DNA from: Caldilineaceae bacterium
GTDB taxonomy: Bacteria > Chloroflexota > Anaerolineae > Caldilineales > Caldilineaceae
Assembly: GCA_022824685.1 (NCBI GenBank)
Contig: JAJDZJ010000148.1
Location: forward strand, 1-47,467
Reading direction: 5' to 3'
Length of the DNA: 47,467 bases
Shown: one piece after another, positions 40,356 to 47,467 of the stretch
Layout of the letters: every line of letters begins with the position of its first letter
Position numbering within the stretch: the stretch's first letter is position 1
Notes under the pieces: generated by a model
Told to the model about the DNA's origin: nothing
Database searches by the model: none
Seen by the model: the letters and a program-made list of their open reading frames with translations, nothing else
Translations under genes and position numbers: made by a program

Positions 40356-42836
40356 TTACTCCTGATTCAGTTCGGCGGTTACGTCCAGCTGCGCGCCGAC
40401 GATCAGGGGCAGGAGTTCTTCGGCAAACAGGGCGGAGACATTGGGATCTGCGAGTATGTTTGCGATATCTCCTGGAAGGAATGGCGCGGCCAACTCCAGT
40501 GTACGGAGGATGGACGGCGAATCATAATGGACTGTGAGGAGAACCACTTCGTCGGCGACGACATTCAGCTGGTTGGCAGAGGAGGTCAACTCCAATTCGG
40601 AGACTTGCAGACCGTCGTAGAGGATGGAGGCAATGTTGGCGGGCAGGGCCGGCAGGTTGACGCCGTTCTCCTGCAACTGACCTGCGGGCACGCCGGCCAC
40701 AGAAGTGATTTCCGAACCTTCCAGCGTGAGCCCGAGCCCGAGAACGGGGCGGTGCTCGACATCGATGTCAGGGGGTTCCATGCGGACTGCGGTTACATCG
40801 AAAGCGGGCGCCATTTCTATTCCTTCTGCGCCATCGGCCACCGGTATGGAGAGGGCGACGCCGATATCGGTCTTCTGAAGGAATTCAAGGCCAACGCCGA
40901 GCATCCCAGGCGGGATGGGCAGCAGTTCGGTGACGACGCGCTGGAGGGTTTCCAGGGATTGATCTGTCCATGAGATAACGGGCAGGTGGCCGCCGTTGGA
41001 GGCCAGATAGAGGCTGGCGTCGATGATATTGAGATCGAGCCTCTGGATACCGAGGCTCTGCATATCGGTGATAAAGCGGGGTTGCAAGATGGACTGGCTG
41101 CCGAGGGGGATGCCCATGACGGCGAGCGCGCCATCGGCCTTTACTTCAACTGGCAGCGAGGCCAGCCTGGTTTCGGGGGCTTCCTGTCCTGCCAGGGCGA
41201 GCTGTACATCAAGTCCGTTTGAGATTACGGGGGGCAGGTGGGGCAGGTACTGGCTGATTGCGCCGATGATGGCGACATCTTCCTCAAGGGAGGAGACGAC
41301 GACGAGAAGCCGGTTGAGCGCGGCTTCGTCGTACTGTATGGTGAGCAGGCTGCCGGAATCGACGACGAGATCGATGCCGCCGGCGGACGTGGTGAGCTGC
41401 AGCGTGTCCGAGCCGACTCCGCCGACGATGTTCATGACGGTTGGCGGCAGGCTGACGGGCGGCAACAGGCCCATGAGGTCGGTGAGGGAGATGCCGAGGG
41501 CCGAGGTAACGTAGCCGTCGCTGTCGATGGCCGCGCCGATTCTGAGGGCCGGATCTACGCCTTCGGGCGCGGCTGCGAAGTTGGGTGCTCCCACGTCGAA
41601 TTCTTCGCTGAAGGTCATCCCGTCCTGCGCGGGCAGGTCAACGGAAAGGCCGATATTCGTTTTGGCGAGGAGGCCGCGCATAACGGTAAGGCCGACATCG
41701 ACCATGCCCGGCGAAACGCCAAGGAGGTCAACGGCGACGTCACCGATCGTGTCGAGGGATGAGTCGGTCCAGAGTATGGAGGGCAGGGACTCTTGGTTGA
41801 GCGCCAGGTAAAGGCCGCCGGACTGGATACTCAGGTCCAGCTTCTGTGCGTTGGTTGCGCCGAGGATGCCCATGATGTCCGCGGGCACGATGGAACCAAG
41901 CCCCAGAGGGATGCCGAAGGCGCCCAACGATCCGTCTTCACCGATGCTGACCGGAATGGTTGGGAGCATCGTATCGGCGGCCGGTTCGCCGGTAAAGGAG
42001 ACGATGATATCGAGGTCTGCGCCCTGGAGTTTGGGCAGGACTTCACCGATCATGCCGCCCATGGAGGCGTCGACGAAGGCGCTGACGATGGGCATCAGAT
42101 TGTCGAGTCGTTCGGAATCGTATGCGAGTCCCGGCAGATCTGTGTTATCAAGGGCGAGGTCGATGCCGTTAGGTTGGGTGGCGAGGGAGAACTGTTCAAC
42201 GCCGACCGCGTTCAAGATTTGGAGGGCCATCGGCGGGAGCGCCACACCAAGCGAGGCTCCGAGGGACTGCTCGATTTCCGACAAGGGGATGCCTTCGAAG
42301 GAGGCCTGCCCTTCAGAGTCGAAGGCGAGGCTGGCAAACTGAAGGGGCCCGATGGTGGTTTCGGAGGCGCTCTCTGATGAGACAAGCTCTTCGCCCTGCC
42401 AGTAGGGGATGTTCTGGCCGGCAGTGGGCAGAATGATAATGGCTCCGAGGCCAACTCTGCGCAGCCAGGGCAGCGCGGAGGCTCCGACTTCGGCGCCGGC
42501 CACATTGGAGAGGATGTCGCCAACGAGTTCGGCTGATTCGTCACTCCATTTCAGATAGGGGAGAGGTTCTCCGTCGGCATGCAAAAAGACGCCGTGATAA
42601 CCGATGCGCACCTCAAGGACGTCGACACCGGCAACGGAGAACTGATCCAGCATAGGTTGCTGCAGGATGGCTCCCATACTGAAGCCAAGCACAGTGCCGT
42701 TGCCGTTGGCATCAACTCTGATTGGAACTGACGGGAGGTTGAACCAAGTAGAGCCGCCCTCGCCGCCGCCATTACAGGCGCCCAGCACCAGGATTAAGGC
42801 CAGGATTACAATAAATTTGCGGAGTAAGGCCGGCAC
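40356..42836 (-). CDS. Large lipoprotein with a threefold two-module repeat, unknown function
   Basis: The 826-residue product has a lipoprotein signal: a basic start, hydrophobic ILALILVLGA and lipobox LGAC with Cys21. After it come six modules in the order A-B-A-B-A-B. A modules begin near residues 35, 292 and 559 ('P-V-x-dG...GIPLG...SIL', 'LYLA-NxE-LP-I-WTD-SL'). B modules begin near 165, 430 and 698 ('GI-L...LPP...', 'L-L-T-S', 'L-IxYD'). The A-B unit recurs about every 260-267 residues. No Cys remains after the lipobox. The pattern suggests repeated beta/alpha domains on the cell surface, perhaps ligand or lipid binding, but no family is recognised. It has its own promoter and terminator, so it is a single-gene unit. 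Confidence 0.85.
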   Translation of the reverse strand: MPALLRKFIVILALILVLGACNGGGEGGSTWFNLPSVPIRVDANGNGTVLGFSMGAILQQPMLDQFSVAGVDVLEVRIGYHGVFLHADGEPLPYLKWSDESAELVGDILSNVAGAEVGASALPWLRRVGLGAIIILPTAGQNIPYWQGEELVSSESASETTIGPLQFASLAFDSEGQASFEGIPLSEIEQSLGASLGVALPPMALQILNAVGVEQFSLATQPNGIDLALDNTDLPGLAYDSERLDNLMPIVSAFVDASMGGMIGEVLPKLQGADLDIIVSFTGEPAADTMLPTIPVSIGEDGSLGAFGIPLGLGSIVPADIMGILGATNAQKLDLSIQSGGLYLALNQESLPSILWTDSSLDTIGDVAVDLLGVSPGMVDVGLTVMRGLLAKTNIGLSVDLPAQDGMTFSEEFDVGAPNFAAAPEGVDPALRIGAAIDSDGYVTSALGISLTDLMGLLPPVSLPPTVMNIVGGVGSDTLQLTTSAGGIDLVVDSGSLLTIQYDEAALNRLLVVVSSLEEDVAIIGAISQYLPHLPPVISNGLDVQLALAGQEAPETRLASLPVEVKADGALAVMGIPLGSQSILQPRFITDMQSLGIQRLDLNIIDASLYLASNGGHLPVISWTDQSLETLQRVVTELLPIPPGMLGVGLEFLQKTDIGVALSIPVADGAEGIEMAPAFDVTAVRMEPPDIDVEHRPVLGLGLTLEGSEITSVAGVPAGQLQENGVNLPALPANIASILYDGLQVSELELTSSANQLNVVADEVVLLTVHYDSPSILRTLELAAPFLPGDIANILADPNVSALFAEELLPLIVGAQLDVTAELNQE

Positions 42837-42885
42837 GAGCCGCCTCCTTATGGGTGCGTAACAAAGATAAGCAGATAAGAACCAG

Positions 42886-42906
42886 CGACGCGCCGCGGGC
42901 GCGTCG
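42886..42906 (-). promoter_or_regulatory. GC-rich leader hairpin of the repeat lipoprotein mRNA
   Basis: CGACGCGCC (42886-42894) and GGCGCGTCG (42898-42906) form a perfect 9-bp stem with a GCG loop. It falls about 15 nt after the predicted transcription start and 50 nt before the ATG, so it would sit near the 5' end of the mRNA, where such stems can block RNA decay. Confidence 0.5.
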
Positions 42907-42926
42907 AGCGAACACAGTATGGCACC

Positions 42927-42955
42927 GTTATATCACGATTGATTTGGAAAGACAA
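42927..42955 (-). promoter_or_regulatory. Sigma70-type promoter for the repeat lipoprotein gene
   Basis: On the minus strand TTGTCT (complement of 42950-42955, 4 of 6) and TATAAC (complement of 42927-42932, 5 of 6) are exactly 17 nt apart. The leader to ATG 42836 would be about 85 nt. Confidence 0.5.
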
Positions 42956-43249
42956 TGCCGGAAGTTTCGCTCTGGTCGAATTGATGTGTCGACTCTATGA
43001 ATACAGTGCGCATTGGTCCGCGACGGCCCAGTTTCGGATTCATCTTGATCAGAAGGACCGCCGAATCTTGTGGGCACTTTCCAAGGTTACCACACATCTT
43101 ACAATAGGTCATATCGAGACACAAAACCGGCATTTGGGACGGGGGAACGGCGGGGGTCAGGGGTTAGGGGAACTGCAGGGGAACTGCGGGGGAAGGGCGC
43201 GAGGGACGGGGTGGCGTCGAGGGGCGGGCAGTCAGGGGATCGGCGGGGA

Positions 43250-43271
43250 GGGCGCCCACAAGGGGCGCCCC
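43250..43271. repeat. REP-like palindromic element in a G-rich tract
   Basis: GGGCGCCC (43250-43257) is repeated as GGGGCGCCCC (43262-43271) after ACAA. Each half is itself palindromic, and the two can pair into a larger hairpin. The surrounding wording, ending in CTACAGGGG, resembles dispersed intergenic repeats seen in many GC-rich bacterial genomes. Only one copy is in this window. Confidence 0.45.
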
Positions 43272-43610
43272 TACAGGGGAAGGGCGAGTAATCCACGGAG
43301 GGGCATGGGGAAGGGCGGGGGTATGGGTGGCGGGGCAAGATTTGGCAGGGCAGGATTGGCGCAAGTTTGAGGGCGCCTTTGGGCATTCACGATGAGGCCT
43401 GCAGCCCGCTTTTCTGGGCTAACCGAAATCTGGGCTGCGCCCTTTGGGACACAGAATGGTAGACGGGCGGCCCGCCGTAGTTGAGGTGGGGGGGGTCACT
43501 TCATTGGCCGGGGTTCCAGCGCAGGCGAATTCAGACTGAGAGGTGACCAGCCGAAAGGACCTGGGCGCGCGGGCCTGGAAGAGGCTTACGCGGCGCCGAA
43601 CCCCGTATGC

Positions 43611-45356
43611 TCATTTTTCGTGCGGCTTTTGGGCGCGGGCGCGCAGCGCGGACAGCATGGCATCCTGTTCGTTCCAGGGGTACTCGGTCTCTCCGTAGCA
43701 CATGCTGCGTTCGTGTCCCTTGCCAAAGGAGGCCACGACATCGCCTGCGCGGGCCATTGCCACGCCAAAGCGAATTGCCTCGGCGCGATCGGGCACGACG
43801 GCAAACCGGGCCGAAGGGGACGGTGACGTTGTTTGCGATAGTTCGGGAGCGTCGTACAGGAGGCTGTGCTGGCCGCGGGCGCTTTCGGCCGGGCTCGGGA
43901 TTACGTCCTGAATGCCGGCCGTGATTTCGCGGTTGATTTCCGCCAGATCTTCGGTACGGGGGTCTTCGGCGGTGATGACGGTGAAATCGGCCAGGCGGCC
44001 GCTGACCTGCCCCATCAGTCGCCGTTTGCCGCGGTCTCGCAGACCGGCGCAGCCAAAGATCGCAATCAGTCGTCCGCCTTCACTGCCTGCATCTTTGGTG
44101 ACAAGCGGTCGCAGCGTCTCCAACGCCCGTTCGAGGCTGGCAGGGGAATGGGCGAAGTCGACGACGGCCAGAAAGTCCTGGCCGCAGTCCATACGCTGCA
44201 TTCGGCCCAGGACGGAGGAGAGAGAGGCGACGCCCAGCCGGATCCGCTCTGGGGAGATGCCCAGGCCGAGAGCGACCGCTGATGCGCAGAGAATGTTTGA
44301 CACATTGAACTCGCCGATCAGCCGGGTCTCCATGGGGATGGCGCCGCCCCACCAGACAAGCTCGAAGCGGGTGGCATCGGGCAGATACTGGATCTTGCGG
44401 GCGTAAACGTCAGCAGTTGGGTTGGCGGCGCTGTAGGTGTAGGAGGAGACGGCGGGGGAATCGGAGCGGGCGCGCTCTTCGGCCAGCGCGTTCTGCAGGT
44501 GCGCGCAGCTGCTGTCGTCGAGGTTGAAGACGGCGATACGGGGAACGCCAGGCTTTGGCGGGGACCGAAACAGGCTACGGAAGAGCAGAAACTTTGCCTC
44601 CCGATAGGCCTCAAATGAGCCGTGAATGTCGAGGTGTTCGTGGGTGATATTGGTGAGCGCGGCCGCATCATACTCGACTGCCGCGACGCGTTTCTGATCG
44701 AGCCCGAAGCTGGTGCTTTCGACAACGGCGAAGCGGCACCCCGCTGAACGCAATTGCGCCAGGAATTTCTGCACCGTCGGCGCGTCGGGCGTTGTCACGT
44801 GAAGACCGGTCTCCTGCTCGACGGCAGCGATGCGCGCGCCGACGGTTGTGATGACGCCCACGCCGGCAGAGCGGCAGAGGATCGCCTCGAGCAGGGAGCA
44901 GGTTGTTGTTTTGCCATCGGTGCCGGTCACGCCGATTACGGTCTGGGCGCGGCTGGGGAAATCGTAAAAGGCTGCGCTGAGCCAAGCCAACGCCTCCCGG
45001 CTGTCATTCACCTGGATATAGGGCGTCTGTGTTTGCTGTGGCCACCAGCCGCGTTCTTCCAGCCGGATCAGGGGGAGGCTGCCCACGACGGCGGCGGCGC
45101 CGGAGGCAACGGCCTGGGGAATGAAGCGATGGCCGTCGGTCTGCAGGCCCGCGACGGCGACAAACAGCGAGTTCCCGCTGACTTCCCGGCTGTCATCGGT
45201 GACTTGACCCACTGCAAGGGGGGGAACTTCCGGGTCTCCGGCAACGCGCAGCGCGTCCGGAAGCCGGGCCAGCAGGGCGGTCAGAGTTTTCTCCTGGCCG
45301 GTCACTTGCGCGGGGGGCCCGGAGGCGGCGGCCGGTTTGAAAGCGTTCGCCGTCAT
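43611..45356 (-). CDS. murE: UDP-N-acetylmuramoyl-tripeptide synthetase (MurE)
   Basis: The 581-residue product adds the third amino acid to the peptidoglycan stem peptide, using ATP in the cytoplasm. The N-terminal domain has 'VTDDSREVSGNSLFVAV'. The ATP site is GVTGTDGKTTT (142-152). TTPDAP (188-193), a modified 'ESTSFGLDQKRV' (213-224), 'TNITHEHLDIHG' (235-246) and Lys255 in 'EAYREAKFLLF', the usual carbamylated Lys, follow. 'VVDFAHSPASLERAL' corresponds to the DYAHTPDSLE motif. The specificity loop reads EDPRTED instead of the DNPR of meso-diaminopimelate enzymes, so the third residue (diaminopimelate, ornithine or another) cannot be fixed. The ATG overlaps the stop of the upstream propeller gene (ATGA), so its translation is coupled to that gene. 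No other mur gene is in the window. Confidence 0.92.
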   Translation of the reverse strand: MTANAFKPAAASGPPAQVTGQEKTLTALLARLPDALRVAGDPEVPPLAVGQVTDDSREVSGNSLFVAVAGLQTDGHRFIPQAVASGAAAVVGSLPLIRLEERGWWPQQTQTPYIQVNDSREALAWLSAAFYDFPSRAQTVIGVTGTDGKTTTCSLLEAILCRSAGVGVITTVGARIAAVEQETGLHVTTPDAPTVQKFLAQLRSAGCRFAVVESTSFGLDQKRVAAVEYDAAALTNITHEHLDIHGSFEAYREAKFLLFRSLFRSPPKPGVPRIAVFNLDDSSCAHLQNALAEERARSDSPAVSSYTYSAANPTADVYARKIQYLPDATRFELVWWGGAIPMETRLIGEFNVSNILCASAVALGLGISPERIRLGVASLSSVLGRMQRMDCGQDFLAVVDFAHSPASLERALETLRPLVTKDAGSEGGRLIAIFGCAGLRDRGKRRLMGQVSGRLADFTVITAEDPRTEDLAEINREITAGIQDVIPSPAESARGQHSLLYDAPELSQTTSPSPSARFAVVPDRAEAIRFGVAMARAGDVVASFGKGHERSMCYGETEYPWNEQDAMLSALRARAQKPHEK

Positions 45357-47260
45357 AGCTCGTCGGTTCCGGAGCCTCCGTCGCGGGCGAACGATATTCC
45401 GGCGACCAGCATCAGCAGGAAAAAGACTGCGGCGCCGCCAACCCAGATCGGCGGGATCCGGGTGAGATTCCGGTTGAGATTGCCTGGACTCACGGCAGTG
45501 GATGTCGCGGTTGGCGCTGGCTCCGGTCCGGCCGCTGAAGTGGTTGGCGCGCTGGTCGGCGTACTGTCAGTCGAAGGCGGCGGAAGCGGTGTCTGGGTCT
45601 GGATTGGGTCAACCGCGGGGGCGTTGGGATCGGGCGTTGGGGTGGACGTACCGGCGATTTCAGGGGTGGCTGCCGGCCCTTGTGAACTTCGCTGCGGCGC
45701 AGGCGTACACGTAGGCACGGGCGTTATTGCAGGGGCATTGGGGTCTGGCGTCGCGGTTAATGTACCGGTCGCGGTGGGCGTATCGGCGGGGGCATTGGGG
45801 TCTGGCGTCGCGGTTAATGTACCGGTCGCAGTGGGCGTATCGGCAGGGGCATTGGGATCGCGTGTGGCTGTCGGGGTGCTGGTTGACGCGGGCGGTCCGG
45901 TTTGGGCATCGGGGACGACGTTGTCGGTCAGCAAACAGGGGGATGTCGCGCCTTCGGGAGGCCCGTCGGGATCGCGGGTAACGGTGGCAGTTGGTGTGGC
46001 CGAAGGCGCGTTGGGATCGGGTGTGGCGGTGATGGTCGGCGTTTCTGAGGGCAAGGTGGGAATAGGGGTCGCGGTGGGGGTAGGGGTCTCGGTAGCCAGG
46101 GGCGCAACCGTGGACGTTGGCGACAGAGACGGGGTTGGGGTTGGCGCTCTGGGCAACTGGGCCGGATCCAGAGGCGTAATCTGGGCCGAAGACAGGAACG
46201 TTGCGCTGCTGTCGAGCGTCCTGAGGACGCCATCCTGTTCTGTGCCGGCGTAGGTGACGCCCACGAAGGTTGAGGAGGAGGCCAGACGGAAGACCGGGTT
46301 GGTATAGGCGGCGCCATTGACGGGCACGCGAGTCCAGTCCGGTACACCTTGCGTCCAAAGCCCGACATTGGTGCCAACTACGACGCCTTGGCCGCTGACG
46401 GCCAGGTCGTAGATGACGACACCGGCGGGGAAGGCGGGGTCCTGCAGCCAGTTTTCGCCATCGTCGCTCAGGTAGAGTCCGGAGGCGAAGGTGCCGACAT
46501 AAAGACGGTCATGCAATTTTGTCATGCCGCGTGCGATGATGCCCGCCGGCAGGTTGACCCGTTCCCAGTTTTGAGTTCCTGAAGCGAGGCGCCAGACGCC
46601 ATCATGGGTACCGGCAAAGAGGTCGCCTTGCCTGTCTGCAAAGGCGCGCACGCGCAGCGCGCTGCCGGACAGGCCCTCGCTGTACCACTCCCAGCTTAGG
46701 CCGCGGTCCAGGCTGCGCACAACGCCGTCATGGCGGGTTCCGGCATAGAAGACGGTTTGGCCGTTTTCGATGCGGGTATAGAGGCGGCCGATGCCGCTAT
46801 TCGGGGAGAGGACCTGTTGGATTGAGGACTCCTGCCGCCAGGACAGGCCGCCGTCTTCGCTGATGAAGAGATTGCCGACACCGCCGTCGGCGGCGAGGAC
46901 GAAGTTGCCGTCCTGTGGATCGAAACGGATGGAGGCGACAGAGGTATCGGGAGGGAGCTCGGCGTTGGCGCGGCTCCAGGTGTGGCCGCCGTCGGCGCTG
47001 CGGTAGATTCCGGCGGGCACGGGGACGTTTAGTGTGCCGGCGACGATGATACTGGCGTCATCGGGCGAAATGTCCAGGCCAATGATGCTGTTCGAGAAGG
47101 GCACGAAGCCTGATTGGGCGAAGATTCGGCTGCCGGAAAGGGCGAGCAGCGCCGTCAGAAGCAGGAGAAGCGGCCACAGTCGCCGATGGACGGGTGAAGC
47201 ATTGGATGCCGATTCAGAGCGGTGTGGACCGCGCGGATTTTGCTGGTGACCAGCCTGCAT
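45353..47260 (-). CDS. Surface-anchored Asp-box beta-propeller with Pro/Thr-rich stalk
   Basis: Start choice: ATG 47260 follows GGAGGG by four to five bases; ATG 47272 has no ribosome site. The 635-residue product has a hydrophobic signal ('LWPLLLLLTALLALSG', about 28-43) and a propeller at about 55-365. Asp boxes are SADGGHTW (88-95), SEDGGLSW (134-141), SLDRGLSW (183-190) and SDDGENW (265-271). A Pro/Thr/Ala-rich stalk (about 370-600) contains five DPNAP motifs. A single membrane helix ('WVGGAAVFFLLMLVAGISFA', about 606-625) and a short acidic tail end the protein. It should stand on the outer face of the membrane, reaching across the wall. It is the first gene of a two-gene unit with murE. 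Sialidase activity is not implied; this propeller type also serves binding or assembly roles. Confidence 0.87.
   Translation of the reverse strand: MQAGHQQNPRGPHRSESASNASPVHRRLWPLLLLLTALLALSGSRIFAQSGFVPFSNSIIGLDISPDDASIIVAGTLNVPVPAGIYRSADGGHTWSRANAELPPDTSVASIRFDPQDGNFVLAADGGVGNLFISEDGGLSWRQESSIQQVLSPNSGIGRLYTRIENGQTVFYAGTRHDGVVRSLDRGLSWEWYSEGLSGSALRVRAFADRQGDLFAGTHDGVWRLASGTQNWERVNLPAGIIARGMTKLHDRLYVGTFASGLYLSDDGENWLQDPAFPAGVVIYDLAVSGQGVVVGTNVGLWTQGVPDWTRVPVNGAAYTNPVFRLASSSTFVGVTYAGTEQDGVLRTLDSSATFLSSAQITPLDPAQLPRAPTPTPSLSPTSTVAPLATETPTPTATPIPTLPSETPTITATPDPNAPSATPTATVTRDPDGPPEGATSPCLLTDNVVPDAQTGPPASTSTPTATRDPNAPADTPTATGTLTATPDPNAPADTPTATGTLTATPDPNAPAITPVPTCTPAPQRSSQGPAATPEIAGTSTPTPDPNAPAVDPIQTQTPLPPPSTDSTPTSAPTTSAAGPEPAPTATSTAVSPGNLNRNLTRIPPIWVGGAAVFFLLMLVAGISFARDGGSGTDEL
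45732..45845 (-). repeat. Tandem 57-bp repeat in the stalk coding region
   Basis: Two copies of a 57-bp unit (45732-45788 and 45789-45845) differ at two positions only, and a third copy begins at 45846 but diverges after about 11 nt. Each encodes the 19-residue stalk unit DPNAPADTPTATGTLTATP (in register with the frame). The near identity implies recent duplication, so stalk length is probably variable between strains. Confidence 0.85.
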
Positions 47261-47301
47261 AGACCCTCCCATAAAGGGGCGCCGGAGAGGTAGGTTTAAA
47301 A

Positions 47302-47329
47302 TTATACGTCAGACAAACTATAGCACAAA
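47302..47329 (-). promoter_or_regulatory. Sigma70-type promoter for the propeller-murE unit
   Basis: On the minus strand TTGTGC (complement of 47324-47329, 3 of 6) precedes a perfect TATAAT (complement of 47302-47307) by 16 nt. The leader to ATG 47260 would be about 35 nt. The remaining sequence to the window end is G-rich and shows no gene. Confidence 0.45.
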
Positions 47330-47467
47330 AGCCTTTGTCGTTGCGGGGGACTGGGATTCTGTCTGGACGGGGATTTGGGGGGATTTTTGGGATTAGGGGG
47401 ATGGGGGAAACGGCAACGGCGAACGGCAACGGCAGATTGATCCGCGAAGGGACGCGAAGGGGCGCGG

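Larger units (their letters stand above)
42837..43610. other. Intergenic region of about 770 bp
   Basis: Next to the lipoprotein gene are its promoter (42927-42955) and a leader hairpin (42886-42906). From about 43138 to 43330 the plus strand is very G-rich with repeated GGGGAA/GGCGGG tracts and contains a REP-like palindromic element at 43250-43271. Frames here (for example plus 42939-43370, 143 codons) turn Gly/Arg-rich and are not credible genes. From 43371 to 43610, downstream of MurE, I see nothing recognisable. Confidence 0.5.

Noticed and set aside
42939-43370. A 143-codon plus-strand frame in the intergenic region
   Set aside because: Its second half is translated low-complexity G-rich and REP-like DNA (Gly/Arg-rich), and it has no ribosome site.
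45732-45902. Tandem repeats considered as a CRISPR array
   Set aside because: The units are directly adjacent 57-mers without unique spacers and lie in frame inside a coding region for a Pro/Thr stalk.

Overview
The window is GC-rich bacterial DNA, densely coding, with no rRNA, tRNA, CRISPR or insertion sequence that I could see. The gene content suggests an uncultured heterotroph of the Chloroflexota (Caldilineales/Anaerolineae-like, perhaps marine or sponge-associated). The reasons are three binding-protein importers whose lipoproteins have Ala/Pro/Glu-rich linkers, several phytanoyl-CoA dioxygenase (PhyH) family genes, many sugar oxidoreductases, BKACE and PIG-L enzymes, and a Pro/Thr-stalked surface beta-propeller. 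The assignment is inference, not a marker-gene result.

Layout. (1) 0.5-10.0 kb, plus strand: two Asp-box (sialidase-like) proteins, a peptide/opine-type ABC importer (binding protein and two permeases), a TIM-barrel-like protein and a third Asp-box protein, behind a good promoter at 179-207. (2) 10.0-15.9 kb, minus strand: a CUT1 sugar importer operon (binding protein, MalF-like, MalG-like) that continues into a ferritin-like protein and a ribokinase. (3) 16.4-22.3 kb, plus strand: a 2-hydroxyacid dehydrogenase, a TIM-barrel/FGE-like fusion, a PhyH oxygenase, a uronate-dehydrogenase-like SDR with an in-frame TAG near its end, and an NHL propeller. (4) 22.3-27.0 kb, minus strand: a second peptide-type importer whose binding protein is cut by an in-frame TAA, followed by an epimerase. 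(5) 27.4-35.0 kb, minus strand: Gfo/Idh/MocA oxidoreductase, two PhyH oxygenases, a PIG-L deacetylase homologue with an altered active site, a GH32 enzyme and a sarcosine-oxidase-like flavoprotein. (6) 35.5-39.6 kb, minus strand: an operon of SDR, zinc-less MDR, zinc alcohol dehydrogenase and BKACE. (7) 39.7-47.3 kb, minus strand: a small Cys-rich protein, a large lipoprotein built from a threefold two-module repeat with a clear terminator, and a surface beta-propeller protein translationally coupled to MurE.

Taken together, regions 1-6 look like a scavenging island for modified sugars or glycans. Three importers bring in substrates, cytoplasmic Asp-box and TIM-barrel proteins may cleave or modify them, and the dehydrogenases, kinase, deacetylase-like and non-haem iron oxygenases would funnel the products into metabolism. 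None of the importers has an ATPase gene here, so ATPases must be encoded elsewhere. A recurring design is a perfect inverted repeat between the binding-protein gene and the first permease gene in all three importer operons.

The most notable items are the threefold-repeat lipoprotein, the TIM/FGE-like fusion that lacks the FGE catalytic cysteines, the ferritin-like gene inside a sugar operon, the propeller-MurE coupling, and the two premature stops in otherwise intact genes.
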